A stretch of DNA of 62,037 nt, taken from assembly GCF_002803065.1 (NCBI RefSeq), contig NZ_NNBL01000041.1, positions 1-62,037 on the forward strand. The letters are read 5' to 3'. Positions 23,808-30,862 of this stretch are shown here, one piece after another. This DNA is from Streptomyces sp. CB01635. Lineage in GTDB: Bacteria > Actinomycetota > Actinomycetes > Streptomycetales > Streptomycetaceae. Both the position numbers and the translations under genes were made by a program. Under the pieces are notes generated by a model, which had not been told where the DNA came from, searched no databases, and saw nothing but the letters and a program-made list of their open reading frames with translations. Within the stretch, counting starts at the first letter, position 1, and each line of letters starts with the position of its first letter.

Positions 23808-23887
23808 GAAGTCCGTACCTCGTCGTTCATCGTGGTGATCGGTGGACCGTCTGATCACTTACGGCGGTCCACTACTGAAAGTCTCGC

Positions 23888-24538
23888 TCAGTGGCCGGTG
23901 AGGCGCCTGGCGTTTTCCAGGTGGGCGGTGAGCCGCTCCTGGATGCGCACGGTCGCCTCGTCCAGCGCCTTGCGCGTACGCCGCCCGCTGCCGTCGCCCG
24001 CCGGGAACGGGTCCCCGAAGACGACGTCGACGCGGCTGCGCAGTGGCGGCAGCGCCTTTATCAACCGGCCGCGCCCCTTCGTGCTTCCCAGGACCGCCAC
24101 CGGCACGATGGGCGCCCCACTGCGCACGGCGAAGTAGGCGAGACCGGCCCGCAGGGAGGCGAAGTCGCCGCCCCCTCGGGTGCCCTCCGGGAAGATCCCG
24201 AGGACTCCCCCCTCGTCGAGCACGCTCAGCGCACGCGTGATCGCCGTACGGTCCGCCGTCGACCGGTCCACCTCGACCTGGCCGATGGCGCCCAGGAACG
24301 TGCCGAGCGGTCCGATGAACGCTTCCTTCTTGATCAGGAAGTGCGTCGGCCTGGGCGCGACGCCCATGACCATCGGACCGTCGACGTTGTGCGCGTGGTT
24401 GACGGCCAGGATCACCGGGCCGGTCGCGGGGACCTTCCAGGCGCCGAGGACGCGGGGCTTCCACAGCCCGTACATGAGGCCGACCCCGATGCGGCGGCCG
24501 ACCTCCGCGCCTCTTTCCGAGGGGGAAGCCGCGGTCAC
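23888..24538 (-). CDS. 1-acyl-sn-glycerol-3-phosphate acyltransferase-like (PlsC family)
   Basis: A 216-residue acyltransferase. The GTG at 24538 overlaps the cmk stop (GTGA), fixing the start. The four family blocks are visible: VNHAHNVDGPMVMG (the HX4D catalytic motif), FIGPLGTFLGAIGQVEVDR, GGVLGIFPEGTRGGG (FPEGTR), and APIVPVAVLGSTKG. It is predicted to acylate lysophosphatidate on the inner membrane surface for phospholipid synthesis. Proximity to cmk and der is a common actinobacterial arrangement. Confidence 0.9.
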   Translation of the reverse strand: MTAASPSERGAEVGRRIGVGLMYGLWKPRVLGAWKVPATGPVILAVNHAHNVDGPMVMGVAPRPTHFLIKKEAFIGPLGTFLGAIGQVEVDRSTADRTAITRALSVLDEGGVLGIFPEGTRGGGDFASLRAGLAYFAVRSGAPIVPVAVLGSTKGRGRLIKALPPLRSRVDVVFGDPFPAGDGSGRRTRKALDEATVRIQERLTAHLENARRLTGH

Positions 24539-25239
24539 TTCGCTGCCCGCTTCTCCCCGATGAGGGTGACGACGCACTCGATGACCTGCTGGAGCGTGAG
24601 CTCGGAGGTGTCCACCTCGACGGCGTCGCCGGCCTTGGCCAGCGGGGACGTCTTGCGGCTGGAGTCCGCGGCGTCCCGCTTGATCAGGGCCTCCTGGGTC
24701 GCCTTCACGTCGGCGCCCTTGAGCTCACCGCTGCGGCGGGCCGCGCGGGCCTCCGGCGACGCGGTGAGGAAGATCTTCAGGTCGGCGTCGGGCAGGACGG
24801 TCGTACCGATGTCACGGCCCTCGACGACGATGCCCAGCTCCGCCGAGGCGGCGATGGAGCGCTGCAGCTCGGTGATGCGGGCACGCACCTCGGGGACGGC
24901 GCTGACGGCGCTGACCTTCGAGGTGACCTCGGTGGTGCGGATGGGAGCGGCGACGTCGACACCGTCGACCGTGATCGTCGGGGCGGACGGGTCGGTGCCG
25001 GAGACGATCTCGGCCTTGCCGGCCACGGCGGCGATGGCCGTCGGGTCGGTCAGGTCTATGCCGTTGTTCACCATCCACCAGGTGATCGCCCGGTACTGGG
25101 CGCCGGTGTCCAGGTAGCTGAGCCCGAGCTGGGCGGCGACGGCCTTCGAGGTGCTCGACTTGCCCGTGCCGGAGGGGCCGTCGATGGCGACGATCACTGC
25201 TGCCGGGGCGGCGCTTGCGGCGGTTGCGGCGGTTTCCAC
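24535..25239 (-). CDS. cmk: Cytidylate kinase
   Basis: A 234-residue kinase that phosphorylates CMP/dCMP. P-loop IDGPSGTGKSSTSKAVA is near residue 20, followed by GLSYLDTGAQYRAITWW and the substrate region VVEGRDIGTTVLPDADLKIF. The lid segment is RDAADSSRKTSPL. The start is taken as GTG at 25239, with AAGGTG about 12 nt upstream; the frame is open further upstream. It is translationally coupled to the acyltransferase. Confidence 0.93.
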   Translation of the reverse strand: METAATAASAAPAAVIVAIDGPSGTGKSSTSKAVAAQLGLSYLDTGAQYRAITWWMVNNGIDLTDPTAIAAVAGKAEIVSGTDPSAPTITVDGVDVAAPIRTTEVTSKVSAVSAVPEVRARITELQRSIAASAELGIVVEGRDIGTTVLPDADLKIFLTASPEARAARRSGELKGADVKATQEALIKRDAADSSRKTSPLAKAGDAVEVDTSELTLQQVIECVVTLIGEKRAAK

Positions 25240-25351
25240 GGGGCTGCGGACACCTTTCTCAGTGCACGGGACAGGGAGGCGGGGCGCAAAGGCGCCCCGC
25301 ACAAGGTTACTGGCTCAGGCACCCTGCCCTTACAGCCCCTGACGACAGGCC

Positions 25352-26437
25352 CTACTGGCGCATCGCCCAGCCGCGGTCGCGCAGCGCGGCCGTCAGTTTC
25401 GGGGCCGCGGCCGGCTGGACCAGCAACTGGACGAAGCCCGCCTGCTGGCCGGTCGCGTGCTCGATGCGGACGTCCTCCACGTTGACGCCCGCGGCGCCCG
25501 CGTCGGCGAAGATCCGGGCCAGCTCGCCGGGCTGGTCGGAGATGAGGACCGCCACGGTGTCGTACGCCGCCGGGGCCGCGCCGTGCTTTCCGGGGACGCG
25601 GACCTGGCCCGCGTTCCCGCGGCGCAGGACTTCCCCGATGCCGGTGACGCCCTCGCTCCGCTTCGCCTCGTCCGAGGACTGGAGGGAGCGCAGGGCGCTC
25701 ACCGTCTCGTCGATGTCGGCGGAGACCGCGGAGAGCAGGTCGGCGACCGGGCCCGGGTTCGCGGAGAGGATGTCGATCCACATGCGGGGGTCGGAGCCCG
25801 CGATGCGCGTCACATCCCGGATGCCCTGGCCGCACAGGCGTACGGCCGACTCCTCGGCGTGCTCAAGGCGCGCCGCGACCATGCTGGAGACCAGGTGCGG
25901 CATGTGGGAGACGAGGGCGACCGCGCGGTCGTGGGCGTCCGCGTCCATGACGACGGGGACGGCCCGGCACAGCGCGACCAGTTCCAGCGCGAGGTTCAGG
26001 ACCTCGGTGTCGGTGTCGCGGGTGGGGGTCAGCACCCAGGGGCGGCCCTCGAAGAGATCCGCGGTGGCCGCCAGGGGCCCGCTGCGCTCGCGGCCCGACA
26101 TGGGGTGCGTACCGATGTAGGGGCTGAGGTCGAGGCCGAGTGCCTCAAGATCGCGGCGCGGGCCGCCCTTGACGCTGGCGACGTCGAGGTACCCGCGGGC
26201 CACTCCGCGCCGCATCGCGTCGGCCAGGGTCGTCGCGACGTGCGCGGGCGGCACGGCCACCAGACACAGGTCCACGGGTCCCTCGGGCGCCTCGTCGGTG
26301 CCGGCTCCGAGTGCGGCGGCGGTGCGGGCCTGCGTCGGGTCGTGGTCGGCGAGGTGGACGTGCACGCCGCGCGAGGCGAGCGCCTGGGCGGCGGAGGTAC
26401 CGATGAGACCGGTGCCGATGACGAGGGCGGTTCTCAC
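25352..26437 (-). CDS. tyrA: Prephenate dehydrogenase with ACT domain
   Basis: A 361-residue enzyme converting prephenate to 4-hydroxyphenylpyruvate for tyrosine synthesis. The N-terminal Rossmann fold reads ALVIGTGLIGTSAAQALASR. The catalytic region holds GTHPMSGRERSGP and AHDRAVALVSHMPHLVSS. The C-terminal 75 residues form an ACT regulatory domain (YDTVAVLISDQPGELARIFA, GVNVEDVRIEHATGQQAGF), implying feedback control. The GTG start overlaps the stop of aroH (GTGA), so both are coupled and act at the chorismate branch. Confidence 0.93.
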   Translation of the reverse strand: MRTALVIGTGLIGTSAAQALASRGVHVHLADHDPTQARTAAALGAGTDEAPEGPVDLCLVAVPPAHVATTLADAMRRGVARGYLDVASVKGGPRRDLEALGLDLSPYIGTHPMSGRERSGPLAATADLFEGRPWVLTPTRDTDTEVLNLALELVALCRAVPVVMDADAHDRAVALVSHMPHLVSSMVAARLEHAEESAVRLCGQGIRDVTRIAGSDPRMWIDILSANPGPVADLLSAVSADIDETVSALRSLQSSDEAKRSEGVTGIGEVLRRGNAGQVRVPGKHGAAPAAYDTVAVLISDQPGELARIFADAGAAGVNVEDVRIEHATGQQAGFVQLLVQPAAAPKLTAALRDRGWAMRQ

Positions 26438-26796
26438 TGGGCGATGTCCTTGCGCAGGGCGGCCGCGGCACCGAGGTACACGTGCGCGATCCCGGACTTC
26501 GGCAGCTCGGACTCGATATGGGCGAGGACGCGCACGACGCGCGGCAGCGCTCCCTCGATGTCGAGCTCCTGCGCGCAGATCAGCGGCACGTCGACGATGC
26601 CCAGCTTGCGCGCGGCGGCGGCCGGGAAGTCGGAGTGCAGATCGGGGGTGGCCGTGAACCAGATCGAGATCAGGTCGTCGGAGGTCAGCGCGTTCCGCTC
26701 GAGGATGGCGGTGAGCAGCTCGCTGACCTGCTCGTCCATGTGTCCGGCTTCGTCCCGTTCGAGTTGGACGGCGCCCCGGACCGCTCGTACCGCCAC
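26434..26796 (-). CDS. aroH: Chorismate mutase, AroH type
   Basis: A 120-residue monofunctional chorismate mutase, starting at GTG 26796 (VAVRAVRGAVQLERDEAGHM). The AroH-class pattern is clear: RAVRGA near the N-terminus, then LTSDDLISIWFTATPDLHSDFPA, PLICAQELDIEGALPRVVRVL, and SGIAHVYLGAAAALRKDI. The product prephenate is the substrate of the coupled TyrA. It sits at the 5' end of this two-gene unit. Confidence 0.93.
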   Translation of the reverse strand: MAVRAVRGAVQLERDEAGHMDEQVSELLTAILERNALTSDDLISIWFTATPDLHSDFPAAAARKLGIVDVPLICAQELDIEGALPRVVRVLAHIESELPKSGIAHVYLGAAAALRKDIAQ

Positions 26797-26926
26797 GGTG
26801 TCGCTCCTTGCTCGCGTACGTACAGGCTGATGAGGTGCCAAGCCTAGCCAGCCCCCCGGACACCGGCGCGCGGCGCCCGCCTGCCGAGACGGGGCGCCGC
26901 GCTGGGGTGCGATGCGGTGCGCTGGC

Positions 26927-27343
26927 TCAGAGCTTCTGCGCCTTGACCAGCTCGTCGAGCGAGACGCTCGGCACCTCGCCCTGCGGGGTCAGCTTGTCGA
27001 CGGCCGTGGGCAGGGCGCTCGCGATGTCGTGCGCCGCCTGGTCCGGGCTGACGCCCGACTCGGCCGCCACCTTCTGGAGCGTGGCGTCCGGCAGGGCCTC
27101 CTTGACCTGGTCCGGGGTCAGCTGCTCGTTCGAGCCGGTGCCGACCCAGGACTGCGCCTGCCCGCCGAGGCCCGACTTGGCGAGTGTCTCCAGGAGGCCG
27201 CCCAGCGGATTGCCGCCCGCCGAGCCGCCCTGGCTCTTGGCGAACGCGGCCAGGAGCGAGGTCAGGACCCCGCCCGCCGAGCCGCCCGCCTTGTCACCGA
27301 GGAGGCCGCTGAGCAGGCTTCCCAGATCGTTGTTACCCGCCAT
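26927..27343 (-). CDS. YidB/DUF937-family protein
   Basis: A 138-residue protein starting MAGNNDLGSLLSGLLGD. A Gly/Ser/Leu-rich first half is followed by SWVGTGSNEQLTPDQVKEAL and VAAESGVSPDQAAHDIASAL, then PTAVDKLTPQGEVP. These are the YidB/DUF937 signature 'SW...G.N..is..ql...lg...l..lA...G.s...a...la..LP...d.lTP.G'. No function is established. The ATG follows GAAAGG. It is divergent from the first RlaP gene. Confidence 0.85.
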   Translation of the reverse strand: MAGNNDLGSLLSGLLGDKAGGSAGGVLTSLLAAFAKSQGGSAGGNPLGGLLETLAKSGLGGQAQSWVGTGSNEQLTPDQVKEALPDATLQKVAAESGVSPDQAAHDIASALPTAVDKLTPQGEVPSVSLDELVKAQKL

Positions 27344-27521
27344 GGTCACGCCTTTCGGGAGGTTCTTGGAGTCTTGCGTGGGCCCGCTTCCGGAGTCCAC
27401 GGACCCTGCCAATGTGACCCGAACCACACTCGATCGCCACTCAGGCGGCCCTCGCCGGCCCCCGCCCTCCCGAAGATCACGGACGCCGGAAATCCGCTCC
27501 GCCCCGGCCGGGCGCAGCCCG

Positions 27522-27527
27522 TACGCT
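27522..27527 (+). promoter_or_regulatory. -10 element of a leaderless transcript
   Basis: TACGCT lies 6 nt before the ATG of the RlaP-type gene at 27534, with no ribosome-binding site between. Confidence 0.45.
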
Positions 27528-27533
27528 CCGTCC

Positions 27534-28280
27534 ATGGCAGAGGCCCTCGACCTGGTGCGCGACCACACGATCTACTCCTGCGTGATGGGGTCGCGGGCGT
27601 TCGGCCTGGCCACGGACGGCAGCGACACCGACCGCCGGGGCGTCTTCGTGGCACCGACGCCGATGTTCTGGCGGTTCGAGAAGCCGCCGACGCATGTCGA
27701 CGGTCCGGCGGACGAGCAGTTCTCCTGGGAACTGGAGCGCTTCTGCGAGCTCGCCCTGCGGGCCAATCCGAACATCCTGGAGTGCCTGCACTCACCGCTC
27801 GTCGAGCACGTCACCGACACCGGTCGCGAACTGCTGGACCTGCGTGAGGCGTTCCTGTCCCAGCAGGTCCACGCCACGTTCACGGGCTACGCGCTGGGCC
27901 AGCGCAAGAAGCTCGACGCCGATGTCCGCCAGTACGGCGCTCCGCGCTGGAAGCACGCGATGCATCTGTTGCGGCTCCTCGCCTCCTGCCGCGATCTGCT
28001 CCGCACCGGCCGGCTGACCCTCGACGTGGGTGAGGACCGTGCGGCGCTGCTCGCGGTGAAGCGGGGCGAGGTTTCCTGGGACGGCGTGGTGGCCCGGATG
28101 GCGCGCCTGGGCGCCGAGGCGGAGGAGGCCGCCGTCCGCACCCCGCTGCCGGCCGAGCCGGACCGGGCGCGGGTGGCGGACTTCCTGATCGACGTCCGAC
28201 GGGCGTCAGCCCTTCAGCCGGAGCCGTACGACGAGATCGTGCAGGGCGTCGTGGACGGTCGGGGCGTCCGGCAGCGCTGA
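27534..28280 (+). CDS. RlaP-type nucleotidyltransferase (first)
   Basis: A 248-residue protein with the RlaP ('RNA ligase associated protein') nucleotidyltransferase signature near its N-terminus: CVMGSRAFGLATDGSDTDRR (GS motif at residues 19-20 and a DxD metal pair). It continues WELERFCELALRANPNILEC and a helical C-terminal region (YALGQRKKLDADVRQYGAPRWKHAMH). The DNA polymerase beta-like fold is expected to transfer NMP to an RNA end or other acceptor. Family members occur in predicted RNA-repair clusters. The 3' end overlaps by 75 bp the convergent second RlaP gene. Confidence 0.82.
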   Translation: MAEALDLVRDHTIYSCVMGSRAFGLATDGSDTDRRGVFVAPTPMFWRFEKPPTHVDGPADEQFSWELERFCELALRANPNILECLHSPLVEHVTDTGRELLDLREAFLSQQVHATFTGYALGQRKKLDADVRQYGAPRWKHAMHLLRLLASCRDLLRTGRLTLDVGEDRAALLAVKRGEVSWDGVVARMARLGAEAEEAAVRTPLPAEPDRARVADFLIDVRRASALQPEPYDEIVQGVVDGRGVRQR

Positions 28281-29021
28281 GCCCTCCTGCGCGGCGTCGA
28301 GGACGGCGTGCAGCGCCTCCATGTCGTCGGCCACGCGCGCGTGGCCGACGACGGCCGCCCCGTGCTCCGCCTCCGCCTTCGCCGCGATCAGCTCCGGCAG
28401 ATATGAAGGCGCCTCCAACTCGCCCAGGAGCGTGGGCAGATGGGCCTGCACCTCACCGGTGCGCATAAGGAAGATGCCGGTGAGCAGTGCCCGGAACGTG
28501 TACAGCAGCGGCTTGAGCTCCTGCGTCCTGTCGAACAGGCGCCACTGGGTGTTGGCGAAGCCCCGGTAGTGGTGGGCGTGGTGCGGGGTGAGGACACCGG
28601 GCGCGAGCGCCGCGAGTTCGGCGTGGGCGTCGGTGGTGTGCACGACGAGCGGGGAGAGCAGCTGCTCCAGCACGTAACCGTTGCGCCGGAGCAGCAGGCG
28701 GACGAACTTGCGCAGGTCATGGGTGACGAGGTCCATCTCGAGACCGTCGGTGTCCCACATCCGGGTCCGGGTCTCCTCCGGCTCGCGCAGTCCGACGAGC
28801 GCCTCGACGGGCAGCAGGTGGACACCGCGCAGGTCGATGTCGGAGTCCCGGGAGGGAAACCCGTAGAGGTGCGCCCCCGAGACCGTCGCGAACAGCAGCG
28901 GGTCAGCCTGCTCGGCGACGATCCGCCCGAGCTCGGCGTCGGGCACGCCCGCGGCACGCAGGGCGCCCGTGTCGCCCGCCGGCGGGGACCCGTACGTCGT
29001 CATGGCTTCGTCCGCCGTCAT
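28206..29021 (-). CDS. RlaP-type nucleotidyltransferase (second)
   Basis: A 271-residue paralogue of the converging gene. The core reads SGAHLYGFPSRDSDIDLRGV (residues about 48-67). The DxD pair is kept, but the usual Ser of the GS motif is Ala. EMDLVTHDLRKFVRLLLRRN and the following helices are family-like. The ATG lies 3 nt after the ADP-ribosylglycohydrolase stop, so it is the third gene of the NrtR-headed operon. It may be a second specificity or a partly altered enzyme. Acceptor and nucleotide are unknown. Confidence 0.8.
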   Translation of the reverse strand: MTADEAMTTYGSPPAGDTGALRAAGVPDAELGRIVAEQADPLLFATVSGAHLYGFPSRDSDIDLRGVHLLPVEALVGLREPEETRTRMWDTDGLEMDLVTHDLRKFVRLLLRRNGYVLEQLLSPLVVHTTDAHAELAALAPGVLTPHHAHHYRGFANTQWRLFDRTQELKPLLYTFRALLTGIFLMRTGEVQAHLPTLLGELEAPSYLPELIAAKAEAEHGAAVVGHARVADDMEALHAVLDAAQEGSALPDAPTVHDALHDLVVRLRLKG

Positions 29022-29024
29022 CGA

Positions 29025-30029
29025 TCAGCCGTCCCAGAGCGCGCCGAGCGACAGCAGGTCGCTCCGGTACTCGATCCGTTCCGACCAGTCCGCCGGCCAC
29101 ACCTCGTCGCCCAGGTACGCCCCGGCGAAAGCCCCCGTGAGGCAGGCGATCGAGTCCGAGTCGCCCGAGGTACAGGCGGCGCGGCGCAGGGCGGTGACGG
29201 GTTCGTCGACGAAGAGCAGGAAGCAGAGCAGGCCGGTGGCGAGCGACTCCTCGGCGATCCAGCCCGCCCCGGTGGCCAGGCACGGGTCGGTCTCGGGCGA
29301 CGGCGAGGCCAGCGCCGCCTGGAGCCGTTCGAGCGCGGCCAGGCAGTCGTCCCAGCCGCGGGCGATGAAGTGCTCCGGGTCCGGATCGGCGGCGTGCGCC
29401 CACAGGTCGCCGAGCCAGGCCTCGTGGTACTTCTGCCGGTTCTCGTACGCGTACGAGCGCAGCATCCCGACGAGTCCGGTCGGCTCCGCGCCTTGGGCAA
29501 GGAGGTGGACGGCGTGCGCGGTGAGGTCGGACGCGGCGAGGGCCGTGGGGTGGCCGTGGGTGAGTCCGGACTGCAACTGGGCGGCTCCCGCGCGCTGTTC
29601 GTCGCTGAGGCCGGGGGCGAGGCCGACCGGTGCGACGCGCATGTTGGCACCGCAGCCCTTGGACCCGATGCGGCTGGCCTCCTGCCAGGGCTTGCCGCGC
29701 GTGAGGAGGTCGCAGGCCTGGAGGCAGGTGTTGCCGGGGGCGCGGTTGTTCTCGGGCGACTGGTACCAGTCGATGAACTCCTCGCGCACGGGCCGCGTCA
29801 TGCGCAGCGGCGCGAGCACACCGCGGTCCATCGAGGTGCGCAGGCCGCGCCCGAGGGCGAGCGTCATCTGGGTGTCGTCGCTGACGATGGCGGGCCTGGT
29901 CAGGGCCATCTGCCGCCAGGGCCCGCACTTGGCGAGGATCGACGGCACGTCGTTGAACTCGGTCGGGAAGCCGAGCGCGTCCCCCAGGGCGAGCCCTATG
30001 AGAGAGCCGGTCGCCGCACGCTTCGTCAT
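29025..30029 (-). CDS. ADP-ribosylglycohydrolase family protein
   Basis: A 334-residue enzyme of the DraG/ARH fold. The two Mg-binding regions are intact: the N-terminal GLALGDALGFPTEF followed by IVSDDTQMTLALGRG (SDDT), and the C-terminal TSGDSDSIACLTGAFAGAY. ASRIGSKGCGANMRVAPVGL is another conserved element. It should remove ADP-ribose from protein, nucleic acid or small-molecule acceptors in the cytosol. The ATG overlaps the upstream regulator stop (ATGA) and the RlaP gene follows immediately, indicating co-expression of ADP-ribose chemistry with nucleotidyl transfer. Confidence 0.9.
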   Translation of the reverse strand: MTKRAATGSLIGLALGDALGFPTEFNDVPSILAKCGPWRQMALTRPAIVSDDTQMTLALGRGLRTSMDRGVLAPLRMTRPVREEFIDWYQSPENNRAPGNTCLQACDLLTRGKPWQEASRIGSKGCGANMRVAPVGLAPGLSDEQRAGAAQLQSGLTHGHPTALAASDLTAHAVHLLAQGAEPTGLVGMLRSYAYENRQKYHEAWLGDLWAHAADPDPEHFIARGWDDCLAALERLQAALASPSPETDPCLATGAGWIAEESLATGLLCFLLFVDEPVTALRRAACTSGDSDSIACLTGAFAGAYLGDEVWPADWSERIEYRSDLLSLGALWDG

Positions 30030-30751
30030 GAGGGTCGTCCTTCCGCGGGGGGCCTGAGCAGGGGCGGGTGCAGGGCGGTGGCGGGCCCTGCCTTGTAGAG
30101 CGCGGCGGGTTTCCCGCGGCCGCCGGTGAGCCGGGCGGCACCGTGCACCGGTTCGACGAAGCCAGGGGTGGCGAGGACCTTGCGCCGGAAGTTGGCGGGG
30201 TCGAGGCCGGCGCCCCACACCGCTTCATAGACACCCCGCAGCTCGCCGAGGGTGAACTCGGGCGGGCAGAAGGCCGTGGCCAGGCAGGTGTTCTCGATGC
30301 CTGCGCCGACGCGGTCGTGCGCGTCGGTGAGGATCCGGTCGTGGTCGAAGGCGAGCGGGCCGTACGCGCCCGTGCCGTACGGCAGCCAGTCCGCGCGCGC
30401 GGCGTCGCCGCCCCCGCGCACCTCGGGCGGATCGGGCACCAGTGCCGCGAACGCGACGGAGACGACCCGCATGCGGGGGTCGCGGTCCGGGTCGCTGTAG
30501 GTGCGCAGCTGTTCCAGGTGCAGTCCGGTGACATCGGACAGGCCGGTCTCCTCGGCCAGTTCGCGCGCCGCCGCCGTCTCCGCGGACTCGTCGGGCAGGA
30601 CGAAACCGCCGGGCAGCGCCAGGCGTCCCGCGTACGGGTCCTGTCCCCGCTCGACGAGCAGCACCCTCAGCGCGCCGTCCCGGATCGTGAATACGGCCAG
30701 ATCGACGGTGACGGCGAAGGGCTCGAAGGCGTACTTGTCATAGCCCTGCAC
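30026..30751 (-). CDS. NrtR-type Nudix regulator with winged-helix C-terminus
   Basis: About 241 residues from GTG 30751 (VQGYDKYAFEPF); two more GTGs, at 30757 and 30760, are in frame. The N-terminal Nudix domain has a complete Nudix box, from GFVLPDES to ARELAEETGL (GX5EX7REUXEEXGU), preceded by VLLVERGQDPYAGRLALPGG. The C-terminal half carries the NrtR winged-helix pattern EFTLGELRGVYEAVWGAGLD and NFRRKVLATPGFVEPV. NrtR proteins repress NAD-metabolism genes and respond to ADP-ribose; with the Nudix box intact, this one may also hydrolyse it. It is the first gene of the unit and sits directly under a large inverted repeat, consistent with autoregulation. Confidence 0.85.
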   Translation of the reverse strand: MQGYDKYAFEPFAVTVDLAVFTIRDGALRVLLVERGQDPYAGRLALPGGFVLPDESAETAAARELAEETGLSDVTGLHLEQLRTYSDPDRDPRMRVVSVAFAALVPDPPEVRGGGDAARADWLPYGTGAYGPLAFDHDRILTDAHDRVGAGIENTCLATAFCPPEFTLGELRGVYEAVWGAGLDPANFRRKVLATPGFVEPVHGAARLTGGRGKPAALYKAGPATALHPPLLRPPAEGRPS

Positions 30752-30756
30752 GCACA

Positions 30757-30805
30757 CCACCCCCCTCTCTTTATGGTCTTACCGACTATAAAGAGAGGGG
30801 GGTGG
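30757..30805. promoter_or_regulatory. 18-bp perfect inverted repeat over the NrtR-module promoter (probable operator)
   Basis: CCACCCCCCTCTCTTTAT (30757-30774) is perfectly mirrored at 30788-30805 with a 13-nt centre. On the minus strand the -10 hexamer TATAGT (30790-30785) lies across the inner edge of one arm, and TTGTGT (30814-30809) 18 nt upstream can be the -35. The gene-proximal arm also supplies the purine-rich ribosome-binding region and overlaps the alternative GTG starts. Repressor binding here would block its own promoter. Confidence 0.75.
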
Positions 30806-30862
30806 CACACACAAGAGCCAGGCACCGCCCAAGCGGCGGGCTCGGGCGCTTCAAGAGACCGC

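Noticed and set aside
30757..30805. The 18-bp inverted repeat as an intrinsic terminator
   Set aside because: No gene ends just upstream on either strand at the right distance, there is no T-run, and a promoter hexamer lies inside it.
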